Origin: Antilocapra americana
Taxonomy: Eukaryota > Chordata > Mammalia > Artiodactyla > Antilocapridae
Length of the DNA stretch: 64,000 bases
Direction of reading: 5' to 3'
NCBI GenBank assembly: GCA_007570785.1
Contig: ML662449.1
Coordinates: 12,711,564 to 12,775,563, forward strand
The position numbers were made by a program, and so were the translations under genes. The notes below the pieces were generated by a model. It saw only the letters and a program-made list of their open reading frames with translations, did not search any database and was not told the DNA's origin. Positions 1 through 13,300 of this stretch are shown piece by piece. How positions within the stretch are numbered: the stretch's first letter is position 1; every line of letters begins with the position of its first letter.

Positions 1-1262
1 TTACTTAATGGAAATGGTCCCCTCTAGCTATTTGTCTTTCTTGCTCTTTAAGCTAAGAGACTACTGCCAAAAAGCTGAACTCTCTGTCTAAAGGGGAAGT
101 ATTGTATTTTTAGCAAGAGGATTACAGAAGATAGCAATGGACTCCTGCCCAGTAAAGCAGACTCTAGGATTATGTATGGAGAGTAATGTATGGTCTAACA
201 ATTAAGCTGTTATAAAGGCTAGATACCCTCCTCCTTGAAGCACTGCTGTCTCTCCTTCAGACTTTTATAAAGCATTATTTTTCATGGATCACTCATTTCT
301 CAGAATTTCATTGAATTTAGATGTCCTGTAATGAATGGCTGTTTCTCTCTTAATTTCAACCTTATTTAACCTCCCAGTAGTGTCTCTTTTCAGCTTGTGG
401 CATATTTTACTAATGAGCTGATAACTTTCTCATCCTTGGAAAACCTTTTGTGGCTTACCAATAAGCTTAGGAGATATATTGTTCTCAGAAGCCACAATTT
501 CTCTTTTATCTTACTAAGAAAATCTAGACTAGGCCTTTCCTTAATTCAATATTTATGATGCTGCTGCTGCTGCTAAGTTGCTTCAGTTGTGTCCGACTCT
601 GTGCGACCCCATAGATGGCAGCCCACCAGGCTCCACCATCCCTGGGATTCTTGAGGCAAGAACACTGGAGTGGGTTGCCATTTCCGTCTCCAATGCATGA
701 AAGTGAAAAGTGAAAGTGAAGTCGCTCAGTTGTGTCCGACTCTTAGTGACCCCATGGACTGCAGCCTACCAGGCTCCTACATCCATGGAATTTTCCAGGC
801 AAGAGTAGTGGAGTGGGGTGCCATTGCCTTCTCCGAACATTTAGGATAACCTGCTACATAATCAGAAACACTGCTTAAACTTTTTTCATTGTTGGCCAAG
901 GATTTTTAAATTGGCCAAGGAATAGGATACCTGCCTTACTAAAGAGATTTACTTATTGCAAGTGTCACACAGAGCGTGATGTGCTCATAGCACAAAATTT
1001 AAGGAAGTACCCTTTCTCATTGTCATGAAAGTGCATGCCTCGCAGTTGCATAACCTTGAAACTGAGTCCCTCCTTAATTTTACACCCTAGAGCTTTTCTT
1101 TTACCTTATCCTAGTCCCTACTTGCTCTACTTCTAGGTAAAACACATCATTGAACAGTTGCCAAGATCAGTATTGATTTTTATATGTGAAATCAGTTTGA
1201 TTTTTCTTGTTTTGAGTGCCTACTGGTTCATCTCTCTCCCTCTTTTTTTTTTTTTTTTGTAG
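1..1262 (+). other. VPS54 intron (partial), with one Bov-A2 SINE
   Basis: The AT-rich sequence left of the first visible VPS54 exon has no exon-like frame. Apart from the Bov-A2 copy at 559-835 I see nothing recognisable in it. Confidence 0.7.
559..835 (-). mobile_element. Bov-A2 SINE
   Basis: This is a dimeric Bov-A unit read on the minus strand, ending with the (CTG)n tract at 561-574 that is the CAG-repeat tail of the element. Flanks AATATTTATGAT and AACATTTAGGAT form a diverged target-site duplication. It is ruminant specific. Confidence 0.9.
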
Positions 1263-1368
1263 AACTGTATTGCTGTTGATAAGAATTATCCTTGAATATT
1301 GCCAGTGTGTGGATAATATCCCATCTGTTACTACTGACATGCTCACTCGTCTATCAGACTTATTGAAG
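1263..1368 (+). CDS. VPS54: VPS54 coding exon a (residues ~743-778)
   Basis: The exon follows a long T-rich tract ending in AG at 1261-1262 and is followed by a GT donor at 1369. Its first base completes a split Gly codon. It encodes a helical stretch beginning [15 protein letters not shown] and ending at LSDLLK, part of the conserved VPS54 domain. The acceptor sits behind about 17 consecutive T residues, a strong polypyrimidine tract. Confidence 0.95.
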
Positions 1369-4300
1369 GTATATATGATTTCACTCTTATGGAAAAATAG
1401 TTGGAAGAAGTAATACATTAGGGTGTGAGTAATCTTCCAACTCTTAGACATTTCAGGGTCATGGTACCTTTAAGACATTAATTTTGTGACATTTGACTGT
1501 GGTTGAAACACAACATGTTATTTGTAGGCCACCTGCTTCCTTCTCACTCAACATTTAGTGATTCCTCATTACACCCATAGAGTTGTTAATGACATTGGAG
1601 ACAGGAGATGATTTGTTCGTTAGGTGCTGAACATGACTGAGGCCACTTAGGTCAAAAAACCTGGACTGGTTTCAAATGTGCATGGAAGGAATTCACTGAA
1701 CTTTACAAAATTCATCTCACTAAGGTTAGAGATTTTTCTTTAAATCATTCTTTCAGAACCATTGATGTGAAGTGAAACTATGGTGATAGTTTTATTCAGC
1801 CATTTCATATTAACAGATATTTTAAACTGCTAGATAGGGAAAAGGCTTTATTTTTTCAAATACCTAATCTATCAGTTAATTCTATCCCAAAGTTGTCATA
1901 TTTTAATCCAGAAAGATTTTGTTACCCTTTTGAAAATAGGACTATCCAATTATAGTGACTAAAACAATGAGTTTTATGAATGCAAATTCAAGATTAATTT
2001 AGTATTTACCAGACTGTAAATACTATTATTGGGAAACACCTTTTTTTTTTTTCCTGTCATAAACAAATCCTAATTGCTCCTACTAGAAAAATTCATTTGG
2101 TCCTTGAATAAGAGGAAAGAGGAATGTATTATTAGAATTAACACATTGCCAGAATATAAAGTATAGTTTTTAATAAATTATTGGTTTTTTTCCCTTCCTT
2201 CCTTTGTTAGTACTTCAATTCAAGGAGTTGCCAGTTAGTTCTTGGAGCTGGTGCACTGCAAGTTGTTGGACTAAAAACAATAACTACAAAAAATTTGGGT
2301 ATGGATTCTTGCATTTAATTCACATGCTGAGGCATTTCAGTGATGTCACTATACTTAGGTTTTTATTATACATGGTGTTTTTGTGCCTCTAACCAAAGGC
2401 TCTAAAAGTAGCAGTTCTGCTTTACTTTTTTATGTATTGCCATAATTTAAAAATAATGTCTGGAGAAATGTTACAAGGAATTTTTAGTCTAATAAATGTA
2501 AGTTATTAGAAGTTACACTACTGTTAAAAAAATGTTAAAATATAATATATATTAAGTACAGAAGTGTGCATGGGGTAAAAGGCATCAGTGTCATGAAAAT
2601 CAATTGTCCCCTTAGCTTCCTCATGCCATTCTACCCACAACTTGAGTCCATTGGGAAAATTAGCATAATTCATTACATCATTCAGTACCAAATGATTTTC
2701 TTAAAACAAAATATGTTGGTTTCTGTTACTGTGTTCTCCATTTATGTAATAAACTTGAGTCTGTAGAAAATTGATTTTTTTTTTATACAATTTGATAGGT
2801 AATTAAAGTCAGCTAATACCTTTTTTTCCTCCATGATATGTCCATCTCCTGGATCTTCAGCTCTTTCTTCACGCTGTTTGCAGTTAATTGTGCACTACAT
2901 TCCTGTGATCCGGGCTCATTTTGAAGCTCGACTGCAACCTAAGCAATACAGTATGCTTAGACATTTTGATCATATCACTAAGGTACCTTTTCATGTATTT
3001 TCTACTGGAGTTGCATAAATTTAACACCTTAATTATTAAGTATTTTAGATGTGTCCCAGGTCTTTAATGTACAATGTTATTTCTCATTGTAGGACTACCA
3101 TGACCACATAGCTGAAATATCAGCTAAGCTTGTAGCGATAATGGATAGCTTATTTGACAAGCTGTTATCTAAGGTAATGATTTATGGAAATTATTAAGCT
3201 TTGCTTAAAAGCATTGTGACTTTTCACAGTTAGTTCTGACAAGTCAAAATTCTCCAGGATTTAGGGAAAAACTCGAAAGTTCAGATCACTCAAATAGTTG
3301 ATCTTCATTTCCTAAGGGATTTGAGGATAGAGATGAAGGAAGATGATTTCAAAGATGAGAGAGACCCTTTAAAGAAGTAATTTAATATTAGCTGCATTGA
3401 AAATTATATAACTTCTTCAAAACATATTTTAGTTTGAAAGCCTTCCAGAGATAGAATTGAGAAAATAAAGATCAAAATAGAGTGGGATGAATTGAGAGTA
3501 GCATTGAAATATATACATTACCATTTGTGAAATAGATAATTGGTGGGATGTTGCTATATAGCACAGGGAGCTCAGCTTGGTGCTCTGTGACGAGCTGGGA
3601 AGGGTGGGATAGAAGTTTTGAGGGAAGGCTCAAGAGGAAGGGGATATATGTATGTAGATAGCTGATTCATATTGTTATATGGCAGAAATCAGCATGACAT
3701 TGTGGAGAAATTATCCTCCAATTAAAAATAAAAATTTTTTAAAAAAGAATACATAAACACACTCAACTAGACTTGAGAATTACATCACATGTCTCTCACC
3801 TAAAAATTTCCAATATTCAATCATGAGAGTCTGAAAGTGAATTATATTAATCTTACTATTACTATGAACATGGTTTTTGCCTCACATATTCCCTGAAAGA
3901 GCTTCTGACTCCCAGGAATCTCCAGATGGCACTTTGAGTAACTCTGGCATAGTTAGTAGATAACATATATGCTTTATGCTTCTCCTTTAAGAAACTTAAG
4001 GAATTTATAGTTATGTGTAGATATACCTATATTATGCCCTCTAAATTTCTAGTTTTGTGTGGAGAAAAATTATTGGTTAGAAATTCTCTATTTTCTTCAT
4101 GGTTATGAAATGCAACCTAATTCAAAAGCAGTTCCATTCCACCAGTTTCCTTTTTGATATATGACATTCTTCTGTGTATCAAAAGTCAATGAATAACGCA
4201 TGTAACTACCCTAAGAAGTTTACCATCTAACAGCAGAGGACTTAACACCTAACAATGTAGAGTAAAGTGAAAGTGAAAGTGTTAGTCATTCAGTTGAGTC

Positions 4301-7300
4301 CAACTCTTTGTGACCCAACCTGCCAGGCTCTTCTGTCCATGGAATTCTACAGGCAAGAATATTGGAGTGGGTTACCATTTCCTGCTTCAGGGGATCTTCC
4401 TGACCCAGAGATAGAACCCAGATCTCCTGCATTGCAGGAAGATTCTTTACCATCTGAGCCACCAGGGTGATAATGTAGAGTAAGGTAAATGTTAAATAGT
4501 GAGACTAATAATGAGCTGGGGAATAGAATGAAGCAAATCCAAAAAATGCTGGTTCTCTTAAAACCTTTACTTTATTCTATCACGTCATCCAGAGTTTTTG
4601 AACAAGAATTGGGACTATGGCTAGACTTCTTCCTTTAACAGTTTATTGCATTCTTTTTGGTAAAGAAAAACAAAATAATGTAATAGACTTCCCATATATT
4701 TATCATCGAACATCATTAACATTTTCTTTTTTTGTTAAAATATTTTGTAGTTAATTTGAGGCCCTGTAACATTTCATCCATAAGCACTTAAGAATATATT
4801 TCTAAAAACTTAGGGAGGGATTTTTTTTTATATAATCACATGACTATATCAAACCAGCAAAATTAACAATAATTTCTTATTATCATCTAGTATTTATTCC
4901 TATTTGAAACTTATCAATTGTCCTAAGATGTCATTTTACAATAATTTGTTTGAACAAAGGCTTTAACATGCCTACATATTGCATTTGGTTATTATGCCTC
5001 TTAAGTCAAGCTGGTTTTAGAAAAGGCAGAGGAACCAGAGATCAAATTGCCAACATCCGCTGGATTATCGAAAAAGCAAGAGAGTTCCAGAAAAACCATC
5101 TACTTCTGCTTTATTGACTATGCCAAAGCCTTTGACTGTGTGGATCACAATAAACTGTGGAAAATTCTTCAAGAGATGGGAATACCAGACCATCTGACCT
5201 GTCTCTTGAGAAACCTGTATGCAGGTCAGGAAGCAATAGTTAGAACTGGACATGGAACAACAGACTGGTTCCAAATAAGAAAAGGAGTACCTCAAGCCTG
5301 TATATTGTCACCCTGCTTATTTAACTTATATGCAGAGTACATCATTAGAAATGCTGGGCTGGAAGAAGCACAAGCTGGAATCAAGATTGCCAGGAGAAAT
5401 ATCAATAACCTCAGATATCCAGACAACACCACCCTTATGGCAGAAAGTGAAGAGGAACTTAACAGCCTCTTGCTGAAAGTGAAAGAGGGGAGTGAAAAAG
5501 TTGGCTTAAGGCTCAACATTCAGAAAACTAAGATCATGGCATCTGGTCCCATCATTTCATGGGAAATAGATGGGGAAACAATGTCAGACTTTATTTTTTG
5601 GGGCTCCAAAATCACTATAGATGGGGATTGCAGCCATGAAATCAAAAGATGCTTACTCCTTGGAAGGAAAGTTATGGCCAACCTGGATAGCATGTTGAAA
5701 AGCAGAAACATTACTTTGCCAACAAAGGTCCATCTGGCCAAGGCTATGGTTTTTCCAGTAGTCATGTACAGATGTGAGAGTTGGACAGTGAAAAAGGCTG
5801 AGCGCCGAAGAATTGATGGTTTTGAACTGTGGTGTTGGAGAAGACTCTTGAGAGTCCTTTGGACTGCAAGGAGATCCAACGAGTCCATCCTAAAGGAGAT
5901 CAGTCTTGGGTGTTCATTGGAAGGACTGATGTTGAAGCTGAAACTCCAATACTTTGGCCACCTCTTGAGAAGAGTTGACTCATTGGAGAAGACCCTGATG
6001 CTGGGAAGGATTGGGGGCAGGAGGAGAAGGGGATGACAGAGGATGAGATGGTTGGATGGCTTCACTGACTCGATGGACATGACTTTGGGTAGACTCCGGG
6101 AGTTGGTGATGGACAGGGAGCCCTGGCATGCTGCAGTTCATGGGGTCGCAAAGAGTCAGACACGACAGAGCGAACTGAACTGAACTGAACTGAAGTCTTT
6201 TATAAACTTCAAACACCTCCCTCCCCATTTTTTATGTCTTTAATGTCAAGAATGGGCCTAGACATTTGCAACTTTGTGTGTTCTTTACTACCATCCCCAC
6301 TGATGACTTTTCCTGTTACCCTAACATCTTACATTTTCCCTATATTGGACTCAGTCATGTCCAACTGTTTGCGACCCCATGACTCAAGTCTGCCAGGCTC
6401 CTCTATCCCCAGGGATTCTCCAGACAAGAATACTGGAGTGGGTTGCCATGCCCTCCTCATGTCGTTCAGGCCTGTCCAACTCTTTGTGACCCCATAGACT
6501 ATACAATCCATGGAATTCTCTAGGCCAGAATACAGGAGTGAGTAGCCTTTCTCTTCTCCAGGGGATCTTCCCAACCCAGGGATTGAGCCCAGGTCTCCCA
6601 CATTGCAGGCAGATTCTTTACCAGCTGAGCCACAAGGGAAGTCCTGTATTATCAGGTCTGTATACCACTCCCTGCTCTACTTGCTTCCATGGGTTGCCCA
6701 GGAGTTTGGTCCAATTTTTAATTCATACCAGAATAACACGGTGTTTGATTTGGGTTAGTTTCTCAATTTTTAGCTTTCCATTTTCTTACCTGGAATTTTA
6801 ATTTGGGGAAAGATGAATAGCATAGTAATAAAATGTAGGTTGAGTCTAAGAAACTAATAAGTAACGGTACCATTCCTTGGGCAGAATAAAACATTAACAT
6901 CTAATGATACTACTGGCTAGAATAATGTCCCAGCCACCATTAATTCATGTTGAGTTAAATTGTGTTGGGTTAACAGAGATACACAAAAGTGAGGAAACTT
7001 TTTATCTTGTCCTCAAATAGCAAAATATCTAGTAGGATACTTATATCAGTAAGTATTACAGGAGGTAGATTATATAAAGTATCATAATAAAGTAAGGAAA
7101 TGATTCAATGCTATTGAAGCTTTTAATGTTTTGAAAGACATGGTTGTCAGCTGGGGAAGGAGATCTGGGAAAGCTTTATGGATGAGGCATGCATAAAAAT
7201 TGTGCTTTTCACAATTAGAGTGGCCTTCCCTGGTGGCTTGGTGGTAAAGTATCTGCTTGCTGATGTAGGAGACACAGGTTCAGTCCCTGGTTGGGAAGAT

Positions 7301-10300
7301 CCCCTGGAGAAGGAAACAGCAACCCCTTGCAGTATTCTTGCCTGGGAAATCCCATGGACAGAGGAACCTGGCAGGCTACTTATGGTTGCAAAAGAGTCGG
7401 ACATGACTTAGCAACTAAACAACAGTTAGAGCAGATTAAGTTGAGGCAAAGAGATACACTGAGGTAACTGCGTGAGTAGACATGTTGATTGGAATTATAA
7501 GAAGGAAGTTTAGTGTCAGGTTTTGCAGTTAGGTAGACTTAAGTTCAAATTCCATGTTTGTCGCACATGAGCCATTGAAGAACCTTTGGCAAATTCTTAA
7601 TTTATTTAAGCCTCAGTTTCTATCTCTAAATGGGGATAATAATAAAAATTTCATAAAGATGTAGTGAGGATTTATGAGATAATATGTGTGGAGCACACTT
7701 TTCTTTTTATCATATCTTTTTATCTGACTAGAGCCAGTTCCAGTAAACATTGACTGCTAATGCTTTTGCTGTTGTTTTTAATAATAATGAAAGTAATTCC
7801 ATATAGCTAATGTATTAGGGTGGGTAAGCCCAAGAGTAGAGTGGGAGATATGTTGGAAAGATAGTAGAGGGCTTTGACTACCAGTGGAAAGCTAAGCAGT
7901 TTAAGTCAGGTTGATGGAGGTATAATTTACATTGAGTAAAATTCATCCTAAGTGTGCAGTTTGATGAATTTTAACATGCATGAGGTAGTAGAATGGCCAT
8001 AATCAAGATATAGAACAATTCCATCACTGCTAAACATCCTCTAGGGTATTTTTGAAGTTACTCCTTTCCCAATATCCCAAAACCATGACAACTACTGGTC
8101 TAATTTTCTTCTATTTAGTTTTGCCTTATCCAGTATGTCTTATAAATGGAATTATACAGAATGTAACATCTTGTCCCAGGTTCCTTTCATTTAGCATAAT
8201 GCTTTTGAAATTCATGGGTGTTACAACATGTGTTAATATCTTGTTCATTTTTATCATAAAGTGGTATTGATTGAAGTACTACTATTTGTTTATCCATTCA
8301 TCAATTGATAGATGTTTAGATTTTCTCCAGTTTCTGGCTGTTATAAATAATATACATTCATGGACACATCTTCATGTGGGTATGTGTTTTCTTTTGTGTA
8401 GATACTTTGAATATATTGATGGTGGCATAGAAATGTAAAACTTTATGGTAACTTTATTAAAAAACTGCCAAGTGATTTTCCAAAGTGACTGTACAATTTC
8501 GTGATGTATAAGACTTCTGGATACTCTTTATCTTTACCAGCTCTTTCTATTGTCTGTTTTTTAACGTTAGTCTCCTAGTGGGTCTGCATTGAGTGATATC
8601 TCATTGTTTTAATTTCTATAATGACTAATATGTTGAGTATCTTTTCATGTGTTAGTTTGTCATCTGTACTTTATCTCCGGCAGTTTCTTGGTTGTCACAG
8701 TTTCGTGTGTGATGGTACTGGTAATTAGTGAGTAGAGACTAAGGATGCTGCCAAATATCCTACAATACACAAGATAGCCCCCACAACAAAAAATTATCTA
8801 ACTCAAGATGTCAGTAGTGTAAAGGTTTAGAAATTCTGACCTAGAGTACTAACTAATGTGTAAAATAATTTGAAAGTATAATTGATGAGACTTAGTCACT
8901 GACTCAATACAAGGTAACAAAGAAAAGAAGGAGTTAAAAACTTAAGTTGGAGATTTCAAGTCTGTGTGACCAGGAAGATGGTAATACTGGTAATAGTAAT
9001 TGAAACAGGTAAGAGAGCAGGTTTGGGAAAGCTCATGGTAAACTCAGTTGTGGATTGGAGCATGTAATGAATGTAATAAAAGGGAGCATGTGGTTCATAA
9101 CTAGAGATATATTAGAAGTCATGGGATTGAACAACATTGATAAGGGAAAAGTGAGGAAGATAAGAGAGGATTAATATCAAAGTTGCTTTGTACTTAGGAG
9201 ACAGGAGATAGAAGAGGGGGAAGGTTAGGAGGAAAGGAACTGGTACTGCAGAGAAATGAGGAAGGGAAACTAAAAAAGTTATTAAATTTGGAAATTAGGA
9301 CTTTAATAATTTTTTTCCAGAGAGAAATTTCAGAAGATTATTTATGGTAGACAGAAGAGTGTTTGGATGGTGGCAAGAACCAAATTTTAAAGGTTGAAAA
9401 TAAAGAAGTACAGTATCAAGTTTAAATGATTGAAGCCATGTATGGTAAAGGTCATATAGAAACAAAACTGTTTTGAGGGAAAGCAGTGATGAAGGAAGGT
9501 TATGAGGTGTGTACTAGTTTACTAGGGCTGCCATAACATTCCCATATGCAGAGTACGTCATGAGAAAAGCTGGGCTGGAAGAAGCACAAGCTGGAATTAA
9601 GATTGCCGGGAGAAATATCAATAGCCTCAGATATGCAGATGACACTACTCTTATGGCAGAAAGTGAAGAGAAACTAAAAAAGCCTCTTGTTGAAAGTGAA
9701 AGAGGAGAGTGAAAAAGTTGGCTTAAAGTGCAACATTCAGAAAACTAAGATCATGGCATCTGGTCCCATCACTTCATGGGAAATAGATGGGGAAACAGTG
9801 GAGACAGTGGCTGACTTTATTTTTTGGGGCACCAAAATCACTGCAGATGGTGATTGCAGCCATGAAATTAAAAGATGCTTACTCCTTGGAAGAAAAGTTA
9901 TGACCAACCTAGACAGCATATTAAAAAGCAGAGACATTACTTTGCCAGCAAAGGTCTGTCTAGTCAAGGCTGTGGTTTTTCCAATAGTCATGTATGGATG
10001 TGAGAGTTGGATGGTGAAGAAAGCTGAGCGCCAAAGAATTGATGGTTTTGAACTGTGGTGTTGGAGAAGACTCTTGCGAGTCCCTTGGACTGCAAGGAGA
10101 TCCAACGAGTCCATCCTAAAGGAGATCAGTCCTGGGTGTTCATTGGAAGGACTGATGTTGAAGCTGAAACTCCAGTACTTTGGCCACGTCATGAGAAGAG
10201 TTGACTCATTGGAGAAGACCCTGATGCTGGGAAGGATTGGGGGCAGGAGAAGGGGACGACAGAGGATGAGATGGTTGGATGGCTTCACTGACTCGATGGG

Positions 10301-13300
10301 CATGACTTTGGGTAGACTCCAGGAGTTGGTGATGGACAGGGTGGTCTGGTATGCTGTGATGCATTGGGTCACAAGGAGTCGGACATGACTGAGCGACTGA
10401 ACTGACTGAAGGGGCTTAGAACACAGAAGGACATTGTCTTGTAGTTTTTGGAGGATAGAAATCCCGAATCAAAGTGTCCCCAGACCATGCTCCCTCTGAA
10501 GGCTCTAACAGAGAAAACTTCTTTGCCTCTTTCTAGCTTCAAGCGCTTGCTGTCAGTTGTTGACATTCCTTGACTTGGAGATGCATCACTTCAGTCCCTG
10601 CCTCTCTCTTCATATGACTATCTTCCCTCTTTGTGTTTCTGTGTCCAAATTTCCCCCTCCTTTCTTTTATAAAAATACCAGTGAGTGGATTTAGGGCCCA
10701 CTCCAATCCAGTATGACCTTAGGAGGCTCCAAGTGGACATGAATCTTGGGGGGGATATTATTCAACCCAGCACATGGGGTTAATTAAGATAAGGGGATTT
10801 TGCCATTGTGAGATTATTTCATACCCACTAGGATAGCTAAAATAAGGACAGTAACAAGTATTGGAGAGAATATGGGGAAATTGGAATCCTCATACATTGC
10901 TGGGTGGAATTGTAAAGTGGTACAGCCACTTTGGAAAACATTTTGCATTTCTTCAAAAGGTTGAACATGGAGTTACCATATGACCCAGTAATTCTACTTC
11001 AAGAGAATTGATAACATCTGTCTACACAGAAATCTGTACATGAATGTTCATGGTATTATTATTTAAAATAGCCAAAAAGTAGAAATGACCCAAATGTCTA
11101 TTAATTGATGACTGGATTAACTATGGTTTATTCATGCAGCGGAATATCATAGAGCCATAAAAAGGATGACATACTGGATGCAAAATGGATGAACCTTGAA
11201 AGCATGCTAAGTGAAAGAAGCCAGTCACAAAAATGATACGCTATATGATTCCATTAGTGATTAGTGGTTGCCAGGAACAGAGGAGAGGGAGTAATGGGGA
11301 GTGCCTGCTAATGGATATGGGTTTCTTTTTTGGTTGATGGGAGTGTTTGTAAATTAGTGGTGATGGTTGTATAGCTAATGAGTTTACTAAAAAACAGTAA
11401 ATTGTACACTTTAAAGGGGTGAATTTTATGGTATACAAATTATATCTTAGAACCGCTAGTAAAAAAAGAAAAGGGGATATTTGATATACTGTAGGCCGAA
11501 GAGAGACAAATCATTGAGTGGTCACAACCTTGCTTGGTCCAGTCACATGATGACTTCTACATGGTTCTACTACCATAGTATGTTGGAACTCATGATTTTA
11601 ATAAACTATATAAGATGAGTGCATCTAAAGTATAGTTATTTGACCCAAATTTGTCTTATAAATGAAAATGATGTATAATTTAAGCTGTGAACTGTATAGT
11701 ATGGGCCAAAAGGTGATTATCTAAATCATACCAGTGTACTGTTCCAGATGTAAGAATAATAAATGAATTTTCCTAATTAAAAATTTTTAGTATAGATATT
11801 TGAAAATTAGGGTAAATATGATTACAATATTGGCCCACCTACAAAAGAAAAGGAACATTTTAGTTCTACCAGTTATATTGATTTCACATATGACCACTTT
11901 GAACACATTCTTAAAATCATGTTTAAAAAACAATCTGTTAATTTGAAGGGCCTACTTTAATGATTCTTTATTCTATATTGAGCCAGAATAGTAGCTAACA
12001 TTTTTGAGTACTTCCTTTGTATCACACAGTTTTGAGTTCTTATGAACCATCTTTTAAAACCCTCAGAACAAGCCCTTTGAGATACAGAGAAATAGCTCAC
12101 CTAATACAGAGAAGTAACTCACCCAATCTCAAATAGCTAAGAATTTTAAGAGTTGGAATTTGAACCCAAGCAGTCCATCTTTAGGGCTTCCCAGGTGGCG
12201 CCATGGTGAAGAATCTGCCTACCAATGGCATAGATGCAAGAGAGGAAAGTTCCATCTCTGAGTCAAGATCCCCTGGAGTAGGGAATGGTAACCCACTCCA
12301 GTATTCTGGCCTGGATTAGTGCATGGACAAAGGAGCCTGGCGGGCTACAGTCCATGGGTTCTCAGAGAGTCAGACCGTGACTAAGCAACACATCACACGC
12401 CCATCTTAAGAAGGGAAGCAGTCTGTGTTCTTAGCTACTAAATTATGCTGGCTGTCTCAGATTAGAATTTTTGATGAAAAATTTTTGAGATTTTCATGAG
12501 TAGCACAGAATATAGTTGAAGTGTAAGCTTCAAATATATCAGAGTTAGATGTGTAAGGGCAGAAAATAATGTTTTAGGGAACAGTGGGGATAGTACTCAT
12601 TACAGAGGACATGAATATAATTCTCATTATTTTTCCCTGCCAGTATGAAGTGAAAGCTCCCGTTCCTTCTGCCTGTTTCAGGAATATTTGTAAGCAAATG
12701 GCAAAAATGCATGAAGCTATATTTGATCTCCTTCCTGAAGAACAAACGCAAGTGAGTAGTAATTCCTAAAACTATTATATATAACATAATATGCATGCAG
12801 AATTGAAGTGTTTTTATATACTTCTGGCATATGTAAGATTAGTTCATGTTCCAATATGATCATTATTATTTTTTTCCAGTTGTTATGTTGACTTATGGAA
12901 CATGAATAGAAATTTCTGATTTCAGAGCACTCCTTGCCCTGACAGTCTAGAGCAGTGGTAGCTTTGCTCTGTGGTCAGTCATTCTAAAAAGCAGATTTTC
13001 ATTTGTCCATTGGGTCATCAGAGGTCCCAGATTCTACCAACATCATTTATTACATTACTAGTTTGAAAATCAGGATTAGCATTTATCAATGAGTAGTAGA
13101 ATAAGTTACACACTGAATACAATCCAAATTGGATAGGGAAGGAGTTACTGATGGACTTAATAATGAGGTGACATATAAAGTAACTCAATCAGTATACCTT
13201 AATGTTTGTTAGGTCAGCATAAATGATGTGTAGTAGGCACAAATCAGGAAAAATAGCAAGATGGGTAGTCTTTAGCATCTCTTACCTATGAAGTATCCAC

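Larger units (their letters stand above)
3174..12643 (+). other. VPS54 intron of 9.5 kb, repeat rich
   Basis: The intron holds an L1 3' end, three Bov-tA SINEs, a composite SINE, two BovB fragments, an old L1 in each orientation, a MaLR LTR, a hAT fragment and MIR pieces, each listed separately. No exon or RNA gene is seen between them. Confidence 0.8.

Noticed and set aside
5047..6036. 329-codon uninterrupted plus-strand frame
   Set aside because: It is reverse transcriptase of a 5'-truncated BovB retrotransposon with a mutated catalytic motif, not a host gene.
5520..6080. 186-codon minus-strand frame
   Set aside because: Antisense shadow of BovB; the same shadow recurs at 9737-10372 and elsewhere.
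7222..7290. tRNA-like sequence with box A and B features at SINE heads
   Set aside because: These are tRNA-derived heads of Bov-tA SINEs, repeated many times in the window, not tRNA genes.
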